This document shows, in pieces, positions 11,101-22,413 of a stretch of DNA of 36,243 nucleotides. The notes under the pieces were generated by a model. It was given only the letters and a program-made list of their open reading frames with translations. It ran no database searches and was not told where the DNA came from. A program made the translations under genes and the position numbers. Numbering within the stretch: the first letter of the stretch is position 1; each line of letters starts with the position of its first letter. The stretch comes from Ectocarpus siliculosus (lineage: Eukaryota; Sar; Phaeophyceae; Ectocarpales; Ectocarpaceae), in contig FN649746.1 in the NCBI GenBank assembly GCA_000310025.1, forward strand, positions 1,779,791-1,816,033, read 5' to 3'.

Positions 11101-14100
11101 GCTTCAGAGCCCGCTTCATGTGCCGTCTTTATCACCTCCTGGCGCTGTTTCTCCCCAGTTCTCGCCCAAGTATGTTGGCCAGCCGTTCGTGTGCCTCCCT
11201 TCTCGCTGCCTCGAGACACTGTGCTCGAGTTTCGTCCGCACCTGCGTGCAATGGGGGGGAGGTGAAGGCAACACAAGCAGGCACGTGATTCGCGAAACAC
11301 GCGGAGACTAGATGGATGGATTCGTTGCTTCCCACGTTTGCCTGAAAGGTATGCAGTACTAGCGAAAGCCATTTGTCTAGATCCCGGAATAAAATGAGGT
11401 GTACCGTAGTTCCTCCACCTACCCACAGATATCTCGGAAAGGTATGTTCATGATCCTCCAAGTACACCGAACTTAGAAGGGCCTGCCTTGCTCTGAGGCC
11501 CCACCTGGAGCCATGAGCCGGTCCCTCTGGAGCACCAACGCCTCGACTTCCGTGAGATGACTGAAAAATGCCCTTTCCAATCCATTGGAGCGGCACCGCC
11601 CCTCTTCTGCGACGTTTAGCTTGCCCTCTAAAATCGAAACCGCCGACCGCAGCCGTCGCGACGTTTCTTGCTCCTCTCTCAGGCTTTTATCCAAGTGGTC
11701 TATCTACACCGGGATCAACGAGAGGGAGGGGGTGATGGGATGCCGTCGAGCACGTATCCAGGGTCCATGGCGTACTCCCCTTGGGGGGGGCAGATGACCC
11801 GCGACATGAAGCTTTCACAATGTTTTTGAGGTGATGCATCGCTCGCCCTACGGTAAATCAAACCTGCTACGGTCGACTAAATGCGACAACATGAATCCCC
11901 CATACATGCATGGAATGCATCACGTTGTACTGACATAGACTACATACACAGGTTTCGTGAAAGCATCTGTGAATTTATGTGAGGTTTGACTTTGGCCTGC
12001 GTGTAGTGTTTGTGTACTGGAGTCTCCAGCTATTTGGCCGCAGGACGCCTCCCCATAGCAACGGCTCTTGGCTTACATCGGCTGCATGTTTCGAGCACCG
12101 ATGCAATTACACAACCTCTACTCTCGCTCTTGGTTCCACTTAGTCTACCTGCTGATGTCGGCGGAGCTTGCTGTTGACCCTGCTGTAGTTGAAGTCCTTC
12201 GTCTGGAGGTCTTGCCTGCGTAGTGGTGAACAATGCCACATGCCATTCCGTCTTAGGCGCGCTGCAGTCTCTCTTCTTCCACCCCGGAGTTATGGTCCAC
12301 ATAAAATACTAAACATGGAAGTGTACATGTAGACCATGCAGTGGGTATACAGTAGGAACAAAGAAAATACATCAACAATCAATGCATACCTGCACCGACA
12401 AATGGGGGGAGTGAGGGAAGTTGGTACAGTAAACTGAGCGGGAAAAAACAGGCGCACTTTCCCCAATAATTTGTCTTGTGGACTAATTGTACAGGTACAG
12501 CAAAGCCTCCCATATATCGATGTGTTTCTTTCCTCCGGTGATGTGTCATACGCACGTCTTGACTCGTGTAGGTGTTGCTGCAGAGCGTCCGTGCTGTTGG
12601 TCTCGCTTTCGGCCTTCTTTGTGAACGAATCCGTCAGGGCTGGCAATGCCAGCATCGTTGCTATTACTCCAGATTTCTGCGCTAGCTCCTGCCATTGCTG
12701 AGGACGTTTCCACCACGGGAGGTGACGTCAGCTGCTTTTGTTCGTCTTCCATGTTGCTTGCCGTCGATGAACTGCTGTTGCCGCGCCAGTAGCGAGGATG
12801 TTGGTCGAGCCATGAAAGCATTGAGCAACCGGAAAGGGTTCAGGGTCAGTCGTGGTCGACATTGCATGAGGCAGGAGAGAACGACTTCTTCAGCCAGGAT
12901 ATGTCTGACGGGATATCTACCCAGAAAATGATCATAGGGTATTTCAAGATACGCATATGTAGTACTGTAGAAAGTCGCGACTCAGACGTGCATAGTCTTT
13001 CAGTACAGAGCTTTCAGCTTTCGCGACATATGCTGCCAATCATACCTGTAGATCTTGGAAGCCTTCACGTCAAGGATGGGACCAGGTGGTGCTTATGAAC
13101 AGGTTGACTTGTTTCGCCAAGACGGCAACACACACTACTTAGTGAGCATGTTGTGTAGCATCGAGGCCGAAAGAGTGGAAGGCAAGATAACTACTGCATT
13201 CGCATGGCATGCGTGTACGGTACGACGGCGTACATGAAGCGGGACGATTTGTGACGTTTCAGAAGCGGCGGAATGTCACGTCGGCGTCAACGCGTCAACC
13301 GTTGGCCGTTGGCGGCGTTCTCTCGCGCAAGAAACACAGGGAACACCTTGAAATGTCGGTAACTTACGTGGGTACTCCGAAGAATATAATCCCGAAGAGA
13401 CAACAAATAACATGTTTGTAGCCTACACAGCACAGGGTAGATCATACACACTTTAACCTGTCGGTCTGCAGATGAGACATGCGATGCAAGCTACTACACA
13501 TGTGTACGATGCAGATGCGCACTACAGAATGTATCAACATGAATGTCTCTATACCGCGTCTCCCCCCATATAACCTGAGCGCTAGTCTATATCTTCTAGT
13601 AATGCTTGGCGCATTGTCAGCCGTCGCGAAGCAGGACGAAGTTGTACCTTCTTCCTGCGGTGCTCGCCTGAAGCTGGTAACGCGAGCATGGTTCAGCGGG
13701 CCCTTTGTAGTGCGTGGCCGAGCTTTTCACGTCTAGACTCCTGTATTTCATTCTGGTTTCACTCCGGGACGTTCTCAAACATCGGGCTGCCATCGATTGA
13801 GGTGCGAGTAAGTAATAGGGGAAGAATTGTGCCCACAAGAACCTTGCGATTGATAATTATGTGTTGCACCCATCTTGTTAGCACAGAAAAAAGCGATTGA
13901 AAACGTAGTATGTAGACGTCATGTCTCTTCGAGCGCCGTGACAACAAGCGACAATTCTTCATCTCGAAAACTGGCGAGTTCTTCGTCCTACCACAGCCAA
14001 CCACCCCCCTAAACGTCCGGTTCGTCGACCAACATCATTCATCGACCCCTTCAATCCATTCATACATATCAACGATGTGTTTTGCTGCCGGCGCTTGGCC

Positions 14101-15077
14101 CTAACAAACACTTGCCTGTATTTCCCGCTCAGACCGAGGATTTCCGAACTACATGCAGACTTCCTGGGCATGTGAGCATCCACGCGCCAAAAAAAAAGCA
14201 AATATAAAATCATGGCCACTGCTGCTTCACGAAATAGAAACCATCCAATATAGTGCCATAGCCGATGCTGCCACACGAAACGAGAAGAACCGAACACCAT
14301 AACTTGCCTCCATACAACTTGGCAGGTTTGCACACTCTAAAAGGCTTGCACTTATCCCCCAAGTTCGATGCAGAATCTACAATTTAAGCCACACATGCCC
14401 TCCTCTCGGGAACATGTATTCTAAGCTGTATTCGTGCCAGTACAAGCAGAAAACGCTCAGATGCTCACACGAACGTCATGCCTTTCCTCCCGATGCCGCT
14501 CCTCAACGTTCCGTCACCACAAGCCCATCACAGCAGTGTAGGTTGAGCCTCGAGGGGCCGGAATCTCATGGGAGAAGTCCGAACGTTCCGCCCCCAATGG
14601 CTTCCTTCTATGATACAGATCAACACGGGAAACGCACTCTCTCGTGCCCTATCTGGATAGAACAAACTGTAGCGCTAGGTGTTCAACACTTGGTGTATTG
14701 GTGGCAAAGACGTGCAATCACGCCCTGCCATGGTGTTTCGAAAAATCCTGAGTACATTCGATGATGCGGATGCAAAAAAAAAAAACGACAACTCTGCGTA
14801 AGGTCCCGCTCCCGGTTGGTTCTCTGCAGCATCCACTCCAGAAGCTGCGCTGCGCTACACGAGATCACACAGCAGATGATCCCTCCGCGTGCATGGTTAG
14901 ATGGCTCAGAAGAGAGGCAATGCTGGTGCTGTCGCCGCCGCCGCCACGTCCTCCCTTGTTCGCCTTCTTGTTTGAGCTCAGTGTGACCGAGAACCTTGTC
15001 CACGGTGGGGCGACGGGGCGATAGGGAGGTGCGAGTGAAGCCAACAATTTTTGGTAAGCCTTGAAGAATGTTTTCTT
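8190..15077 (-). CDS. Coiled-coil protein, multi-exon, 5' end unresolved
   Basis: No family recognised. Exons in order of transcription: 15077-14871, 12697-12552, 12215-12149, 11703-11505, 11241-11136, 10394-10256, 9576-9517, 9104-8985, 8459-8190 (stop TGA). Every junction closes in phase, for example CTCCAG/GTGGGG joined to a GTGCGG start making Gly; the last eight exons encode 368 residues. Apart from the Gly-rich first exon, the product is charged and helical with heptad-like spacing (LDKSLREEQETSRRL, KADLKKAKEKNRQQQDMVKD), ending in a Ser/Thr-rich tail (STSTSRTSSHKSSS). The first exon (KKTFFKAYQKLLASLAPP...) has no start codon; a second frame across it is also open, so it is the least certain. 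Intron 12698-14870 is 2.2 kb and I see no exon there. The exons may instead continue the upstream locus (15434-21769). A structural or cytoskeletal role is inferred only from the coiled coil. Confidence 0.6.
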
Positions 15078-15433
15078 CTAGCGACGAAAGATATTCCGGT
15101 TGCCCTTGTATTGGATCCAGTAGGTGATGAAATGTGGCACGCGCCGCACCCCGTCTCCGCAAACACACACAAATGTGTGACGCCCGGTTACTGGAACGAA
15201 AAGGAATGATGTGCCACACGCTTAAGACACGAGACATGTCAGGATATTTGTATCACAATCGGGCGAACGGTTCTGCCGCAACGACTCTTCAAGCATTGTT
15301 TACAATCGTGGAAATCAATCTCTCGCCCCCCTTGTCCCGCGACAGGGGAAACCTGGTGAGTTCCCGCATGTACAGCCAAGGCTGAAGTACAAAATATTCC
15401 CTTGCCCTGAATAATTTGCCGCACGACCTCCGT
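15078..15433. other. Gap between the two coiled-coil loci
   Basis: This 356-bp stretch lies between the TAG stop at 15434 and the first exon of the downstream locus. On the minus strand it holds two candidate start codons (near 15290 and a longer open frame reaching 15237), but neither joins cleanly in phase to the 15077 acceptor. If the two loci are one gene, this is simply intron. Confidence 0.4.
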
Positions 15434-18400
15434 CTAGCTCTTCGTTTCAGCATTGAGCATGGCCAGCTTCGAAGGCGTACACGGTCGCCGCTGCTTCGGA
15501 ACAGAGAATAAATCATAGAAATGGGCGGGAAAAAACTGCCGCACTTGCATGTGCGTCTCAGAGAGGTCAACTGAAAAGCTGGCCGGGTCTTGGGGTACAG
15601 TGCGCGTGCCAGTCCATCTCTACGCCACTACATACAGAGCAAACACGAGCTGGGAGTTTTCGGGACGTCACCTTGCTTCAGTGGCCCATGTGCTCCGAGT
15701 GGTTTCTCTTCGGCAAGGAATTGATGACGACCGACCTCGAGAGCATGAAGACCCATAGGGGTGTTTCCAGCTGTGGTCCTCTCGGCGAAAGACTCGGCGT
15801 ATCGACTGGGATAAGCTACAGTAGTGCTGCATTTCTATGGCAATAGACAGGCGTGGAATAGGCGTAGCTGTGAACGTTTCTAAGTTGGACACATTATTAT
15901 GGAGACTCATCAACGGTCCCGCGAGAGGTCGAGCCTAGGCGGTTGCACTCTTCACCTGGCCACCGCGCTCTCCCGGTGCTTCTGAAGCTTTTGCTGCAAC
16001 TCAACTCCTTCGCCCAGCCATGCGTTCTCCAGCTTGGTCGTAGAGCTAGCTCCGGGACCCGGCCCAAAGTACGACTCTAGGCTCTTCAGCGTCGACGCGA
16101 GCTTCTCCACCCTTCATGCAGTGGAAAATACCGGAGCGTCATGAGCGAAAGCAGGACGTCGGTCGTCATCCCCTGTTTGAAAAAAAATGGCACTAGGAAA
16201 TAGGACTCTGCGGCAACATTTTCCTTTCATCAAAACCCGAGCGAGCGCTGGATCCCCCCAAACCGGACTTCGGCGACCCCAGAATCGCCACACACCACCT
16301 TGCCGGATGGAAACTCAAAACCTCCGATGAAATACGCATCTTGTACGTACCTGTCTCTGGCAGCCTGCCGCTGATCCTCGTGCTGGAGGGTCAGAACCCT
16401 GACAACTTCCCTCGCAGCCACAACGTCCTCCTCCGCCTGCCGCCCCTGCTCCAGCAGGTCTTGGGCCTGTCGGCGCCAGTGCTCGCTGACCGCTTGAGAC
16501 ACGCTGCTTGTTGTTGATTCGAGGGCGCCAAGGGTCGGTTGATCGTGGAGACAGAAACGGTAAAGCCTTTCAGGTGGTAGGTCAACAGGATTTAAGGAAG
16601 AGGTTGTCCTCGTCACTCTCACTGCATTGTTGTTGCACTTGTGCTTGGATTGATGTTAAACATTCCTATCCCTGCTAGAGAGAGACTGTATCTGGAGGGC
16701 AAACTGCCCTTCATAACAGTGAGGGACGTATGTAAGGCATTTCTTGCAAGCGTGGAGGGGTGGGCATTACTTTGTATCATTCGTCGAAACGGCTAGACCT
16801 CCCGCCACTGCCACGTGTGTGTCGTCGACAGCTTATTTTACACAGGAAACACCGCGCCGAGATGCCTCACCTCTCGACGTAATCCCGGCACTCCGCCCGA
16901 GTGGCTTCCACGGCGCTATCCGTCTTCCGCTTCTTGATGCGCTTGGTCCGCGCCTGCGAAGCCGCCACCAGCTGCTTGTAGATTTGAGCTGAGAGAGATA
17001 GAAAGCGGTGATAATATCATCCATGACGTTTTGGTCAGGCGAGGTACTTGGCAACCATCCTGCTACTTTCCTACAGGAGTTATTTCGTCCATCGGTTCGA
17101 GTTTTCTGGGAGAATGCTCTTAACCAGAAACGGGACCCAAAGCAAGGCAATCTAGTCATCCATTGGAAAGAGAACGCCCAACACACCAGAACTCAAAGCT
17201 ACGACATAGTTTCACGACCCCATTTGCGTTGCTATAGTCAAAGCGTCACGTTTCTGAAAATACAGGAAATGTACCCCTTTTTTTCCAGTTGAAATGTACC
17301 CCTCTAGACCGTTCGATCAAGTTCAGGTCAGTCCCTCCGACATCTTCCCAAGTGCAATTTTCCCCTGTGGGTCTTCGAGTGTCCAAACCTCGAAAGCACG
17401 GTCATCCTTACCCAGGATCAACGAATCCTCTTCTCCACCATCCTCGTCTTCGCCCCCCTCTACCGCCTCCTCGATGTCGTCTTCCTCGAGATTGTAGTCG
17501 TTGTCGCTGTTGCTGTTGCCATGGTCTCCATCCCTACCACTCTTTCCCTCCTGCTCCTCTCCTTCCTCCTGGTTCTCATAGCCCTCATCTCCAAGCTGCT
17601 GCTGCTGCTGCTGCTGTCGGGCTCGCCTATCCGTCTTCGCTGGGACAGCTCCCTGCCTACCTCTGGTAGGGGCAGCACCACCGCCGCTGGTGCTGCGCTC
17701 GGTAAGTTCTTCGTCCGAGCAATCGCTCGTTGGGCTGGCTGCCTCGTCGAGTTCCTCGCTTCCGTCCTTGTCGCTCTCCGCACCTCCCTAGAGATGTTTC
17801 ATAATATTTTATTGCGTTCAACATGTTTTTCCTCCTGCAAGTGGTGCTTGATTGCGGGCCGTCGTTCCGTTTGCGTTGGTTCGACAACGTTTTGCTGTGC
17901 TCCAACCACAACATTTGTTATCATCACGAGTCGTTCGTTTGATTCCTACGTGTTCATTGTCGGAAGGCACCGAACAAATACAAGTGAGAACCGATCACCG
18001 GTGTCGCGTCCCTCCTCTTTCTCTCATGATTGCGAGCATATCCACGATCTTCGGGAACTACCCACTGCACCCACTAAAGACACGGGCTCCTCGGGTATTG
18101 GCACTACCTCTTCCGTCTTGCCCAACTGCTGCGAAGATCGAAAACGTTTATTACGGCTCCCTCCAGTGAGATGTTTACTATGAGGAAATCAACGGGGCAC
18201 TTGTGCCTGGTTCAAAATATGATGATACGTCTCGGATCATCAACGCACCCTAACGGATGTTTGACAGCAACAACGTGAAGGTCAACAACAACAACAAGCA
18301 CAACGACAACAGCGACAGCAACAGCAGTAGCAACAGCAACAGCAACAGCACAACAGCCACAATTATGATCCCCGTCGCCTCCACACCACATCTCCCCACC

Positions 18401-21400
18401 TCGTCCTCCTCGACGTACTCGGCGTCGTTGTCGTTGTCACCGCCGTCTTCGTCCCCACCGAAAGAGAAGAAGGATTGCTGGCTGAGACTCCCGACACTGC
18501 CCGCAGCCTCGCCAACCTGAACATGGGCTCTGAGTTTCCTCTGCTCCGAGCTCTTCTCCGCTCTATCCTCTTCTCTAGAACCTGTGGCTGCAGCAGGAAC
18601 CGTGGTCTGGTGCGAGGAGCCTTTGCGACCGCCGGCATTGCCGTGGGGGCGCTGCCGATTGCTGGCGCTCGATTCTGTCAAATGCGTTGGAGGGAGGGGG
18701 GGGCGGTCGCCGCCGTTTGTTTTCGGGGCTCTGGCCTTGTAAGCAAAAAAGAGGACATGAGCATTTTATATTATTGCCGTCCCGGCGCTCCGGTGGTACA
18801 GTTGGTAACTTCGAAAACCACCTGGCTCTAGTTTGTGAGTTCGCAATAGTGGAACATAAACCAGGGAAGCGGCTGCTGAAAACTTGTCGATCGCTTTGGA
18901 GGAGCCTCGTTTTCACGTTGTCAACAACAAAGTTTGTACTTGTACCCTTGATGACATAGAGCGGACACAAACTAACCCGAGGGTCGTGCGGAGTGTCGAG
19001 GGGGAGTAGGGTCCGAAGTGGAGCAGGCAGAACGGACACTTTCCCGCATAGTTCCACGTGTGCCGTCACACCCAAAGGACTACGGCGAGTTGAGGCAACG
19101 GGTGCCAGCGCAGGTAATGTGAGGCAACGGCACGAGTTAAAAAAACGTTGATATCCCATGCAGGGTAGGAGAGTACCTGCATCAGAATCGGACGACGACG
19201 AGGACGATGACGACGGTGACGGCGGAGGGGATAGCGCCTTCAGTGCCCTCGAAGCGGCCTCCCTCCTCGACGGCCTGTTTCTGCCACCTCGAGCGGCACC
19301 GACGTTGAGGCTGTCACCTCCTCCTCCTCCTCCCTTGCCTTTGCTCCCACTAACACTGCCGCCGATGCGGCCGCTACCGCTGGAACTCCCGCTTCCTCCT
19401 TCACCATCACTGCGGCCTTCTGCCGAAGCAACAACGACTGATAGGGTGGAAATCCCGAGCTCTTCGCCCTGCTTGGAAGACGACGCATGTTGCTTCTGGT
19501 CCTCGTCTAACCCCCAAAGGCGACGGTGGCGGCCCCCTTTGGCAGAAGCGGCGGCGATCTCCTCGACGGTCGCCGACGCAATCGATGACCCCCCGCCGGC
19601 GACCTTGGTGCCGCTGCTTCGCGCACCCCCCCGCCGCCTGGAGACAGAGGCGGGGGGAGACGGGGTGTTTTTGCTGCCGCTAAGGACACTGCTTCCGGGC
19701 CCGGGTCCTGCACCGCCTGCATGAATCAAGTGCATGTGTTGACAGTGGGAGGTAGCTTGGGGAAAGAAGAACCGGTGTGTTCAGGTACACACGACAATCT
19801 CGGGAGTCATTAAACAACCCCTGGAAGCTGCAAGTGTGGGGAAAATGTAAGGAGCTGTTCAGATGATCATTTCGCTCTCTGAACGGAAGCAATCATTTAT
19901 GTTACGCCGATTCAACGTCTGCTATTCTGATGACCAGTCCATAACGATCGAGTATATGGGCCCATTGAGCGAAAAATATGCTGCCGACCATGGGCTATGC
20001 TGCCCACACAGACACAGAGACAGCTGCTTCCACCTGCTTTCGCTGCCCTCGGCTTGGCTTTGGCCTTGCTCCTGGGCGTCACTTCCTCAAGGCGGTGGCG
20101 CCCGGCACTGCCCTTCTCACAATGACCTTCGTCACCGCCGTCGTCTTCGCTGATATCCCACTCGGTGCTCCCACCCCGGAGGGACGATCCGCCATCTCCC
20201 TTGGCCGCCCGCACTTTGCCAGAGCCGTCCCTGTTTCTGGATCCTGTCTTGGTACGCGCCTGCTTGTCCTCCGTTAGAACGTGCAGGAGGAAATGTGTCA
20301 TGTTTCCTAAAGCGGCGAGATTGTTCGTGGCGGCATCCGCAGGGAAACGATGCATCCTGCGGGACACCATGTTCTCCTAAACCGCCTCACAATATCATGC
20401 CCTGAGCGGGATGGCGTCTACTGTAGAACTGACCCCTTAGTCGTCAGCTCTGCAGCAATTCCCCTAACCGTGCCTACCTTCCGTTTGGCCGTGGCTGATG
20501 CTGGAGCGAGATCGAGGTGCCGGCGGGGAGCCATCCAGGAGTCCCCGCCGTCATCATCACGGGCGGCCGTGGCGTCGGCGTCGTCGGAAAAACTCCTGGA
20601 GCTCCCTTCCGAGCTTTCCCTGGCCTGAAGGCTTGAGTCATGAGCCGTCACGGCGGCGCCCTGGGCGATCCTCCTGAAGGAACCGGCCGCCTGCCGACAC
20701 GTGTCGTGGCGTTGTTAGACCACCCGAAGCGAAAAGAAAGTCAGAGAAACTGATGTCGAGCGAACAAGGCATGCTTCATGAATGCACGTGGAGGACTGAA
20801 TCGGCGGGGAAGAGTTTCGAGGATGCGAATGGAAGTTGTTAGGGTACGTGGGATCTGGGGAAGAGATATGTGCCCGTTGTAGGTGTGCAGAACAAGGAGG
20901 GGTGGTGCAATAGTCATCTCACCATGTCTCCTTCGAAACATGGATATGTAGCCCCGTTCCTGCTGGGAAACGAGGCGCCAATGCCAAAACATCACCAAAA
21001 ATTTTCGTACAACCGTTTTACGTTGCGGTTCATTGGCATTGAGTGAAAATCACACGGCATTTACGGCTTCGTTTCTCGCCCCCAAAGTAATGATCCTGGG
21101 GGGCGAGACTGGTTGGGGTCGGGAAAAGACCCAAACGCACTACAAATTTCATGCCCCACTCCCTGACAGAACGAGTGCCTCGTTGCTCGGCCCCATCCAT
21201 ACGTCTTACCCAACCGCGAAAGACCATAGCCCACAATACACTCATCCACGTTTTTCTACTTCTCTCTCATGTACTTCTGCCGAACAGCGCCAAAAAAGCG
21301 TGCGCACAACTCACCCATACAAGTGTACATATTGCCTCGACGACAAAGGAGTACCCCTACATCTGGAACCGTGTCTGTCCTTGGAAGTGGCCGCCCTCCG

Positions 21401-21769
21401 TACACAAGAGCCTCCCGACGAACTACCACCATTACCCTCCCGGTTGTCGGTGGTGGGGCGTGAAATGGAACTCCCCCGTCATTAAACCAAACTCCGCTCT
21501 TACAGGCGCCTAGAGGGTGGAGGACTTGGGGAGATACTGTCGAAGACGCAGCCACGACCCGCGTCGCCTGAAAAGCCGTCATCTTCCGTGGCCATGCTCT
21601 CACCGGGGTCGGTACCTCGCCTTTCGCGTGGTCCGTGATCCGCTTCTTTTCCGCAGAAGACGCTGTGCTTGTGTTCACCCTTGCTGCCGCCGCCGGGGCC
21701 GAGACGGGTGAATCTGTTGGCGTATTGAGCGGCGCCCTGTGCGCCCTCTTTGCCTGTGTGACCGGCCAT
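15434..21769 (-). CDS. Large disordered, acidic protein with C-terminal coiled coil
   Basis: No family recognised. Probable first exon starts at ATG 21769 (MAGHTGKEGAQGAAQ) in a CCGCCATGGCC context; its splice to the next exon is unresolved. Phase-consistent exons follow: 20690-20478, 20376-20034, 19716-19177, 18674-18400, 17787-17412, 16988-16871, 16506 (or 16566)-16351, 16111-15956, 15778-15672, 15570-15434 (TAG), about 806 residues plus the first exon. Order of features: Ser/Asp-rich disorder; a short hydrophobic segment (NNLAALGNMTHFLLHVL); Gly/Ser-rich disorder with an eight-Ser run; an acidic block (EYVEEDE); a Q7 tract and second acidic block (LEEDDIEEAVEGGEDEDGGE); a basic nuclear-signal-like KRIKKRK; then a coiled coil (EHWRRQAQDLLEQGRQAEED, QQKLQKHRESAVA). 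Composition suggests a nuclear scaffold or chromatin protein, an inference from composition only. The last exon could instead be skipped into the downstream locus. Confidence 0.6.
17595..17615. repeat. (CTG)7, coding poly-Gln in the acidic exon
   Basis: Seven CTG triplets on the plus strand read as seven CAG (Gln) codons on the minus strand, inside exon 17787-17412 of the disordered protein, between an Arg-rich and an acidic stretch. Confidence 0.85.
18264..18357. repeat. Imperfect AAC/AGC microsatellite in an intron
   Basis: A purine-rich run of AAC and AGC triplets just past the donor of exon 18674-18400 (minus strand). On the minus strand the open frame carries on through it as a Leu-rich stretch, which is a composition effect, not coding. 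Confidence 0.8.
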
Positions 21770-21905
21770 GGCGGAGACAGAGCGGGGTAGAAGGGCGAGA
21801 GAGAGGAGAAGAAGAGATCGAGTCAGAAAGTGCGGAGGGAAGGAGGGGGGCGAAGAGGAGAGGGGTTGTGGAGAAGAGCACGAGAGAGAGATTGACAAAG
21901 AAAGG
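21770..21905 (-). promoter_or_regulatory. Pyrimidine-rich leader/core promoter of the disordered-protein gene
   Basis: On the minus strand the 135 bases before ATG 21769 are almost entirely C and T (many CTCTCT and TTCTTCTCC blocks). This differs from the surrounding sequence, and a run of this kind ending at the start codon suggests a TATA-less start region or 5' leader. No TATA box is visible. The assignment depends on 21769 being the true start. Confidence 0.4.
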
Positions 21906-22413
21906 GACAATCCTAAAGCAACGAATAACTTCGTGCGTGTATGCGTGCACGACGCAAATAAATACTCACGCGGGGCGGGTTGTGGGCACTAATCCAAATG
22001 ACCTACTGCAGGATCCTCCCATGGCAACGTCTCAAAGTACAGGTGTCAGCTCTTGACTGACTCGTGGCCTTTAGATTCAAGAAGATCACGCGCACATAGA
22101 CAAGCGGCCCGTGTCAAAACTAGGGTCGGAGCAGTTTCTAACGTGAAACCTCTTGGCAGCAAGAACTGGTTCGCATATGATGTTAGTCGTGTGAACAGGG
22201 ATGGGACTATTTGAAATTGTGGTTCGTCGAGAACCCCATTCCTCCGCACGATCAGTTCCACCCGGAACGCGTAGAGGTAAGGTTCCAAGTGCTGAATGCC
22301 GTTGAAAAATTCCTCCTACGTAGACGCGCCGTTGCTTATCGGGGAAAAGGTGCAATATATTCCGACCCCAGTTCTCTGGAACAAAGGGCGTTAAACCGTT
22401 TTTTGGTACGTTC
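21906..22413. other. Intergenic region between the SYCP2-like and disordered-protein genes
   Basis: About 500 bp between the TGA stop of the SYCP2-like gene (22414) and the pyrimidine-rich leader of the next gene in the same orientation. I see no exon or RNA gene; it should contain the 3' end of one gene and the promoter of the next. Confidence 0.45.

Noticed and set aside
17323-17411. In-frame read-through after the acidic exon (GKDDRAFEVWTLEDPQGK)
   Set aside because: It looks protein-like, but the GGGTAAGG donor at 17412 is strong and joins in phase to the QIYKQLVAASQ exon. Intron retention is possible but not assumed.
18957-19735. Minus-strand 386-codon open frame (18575-19735) as one continuous coding region
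   Set aside because: Exon 19716-19177 ends at a GCAG/GTACTC donor that joins in phase to 18674-18400. The open stretch between is intron, and the frame after it differs from the exon frame used.
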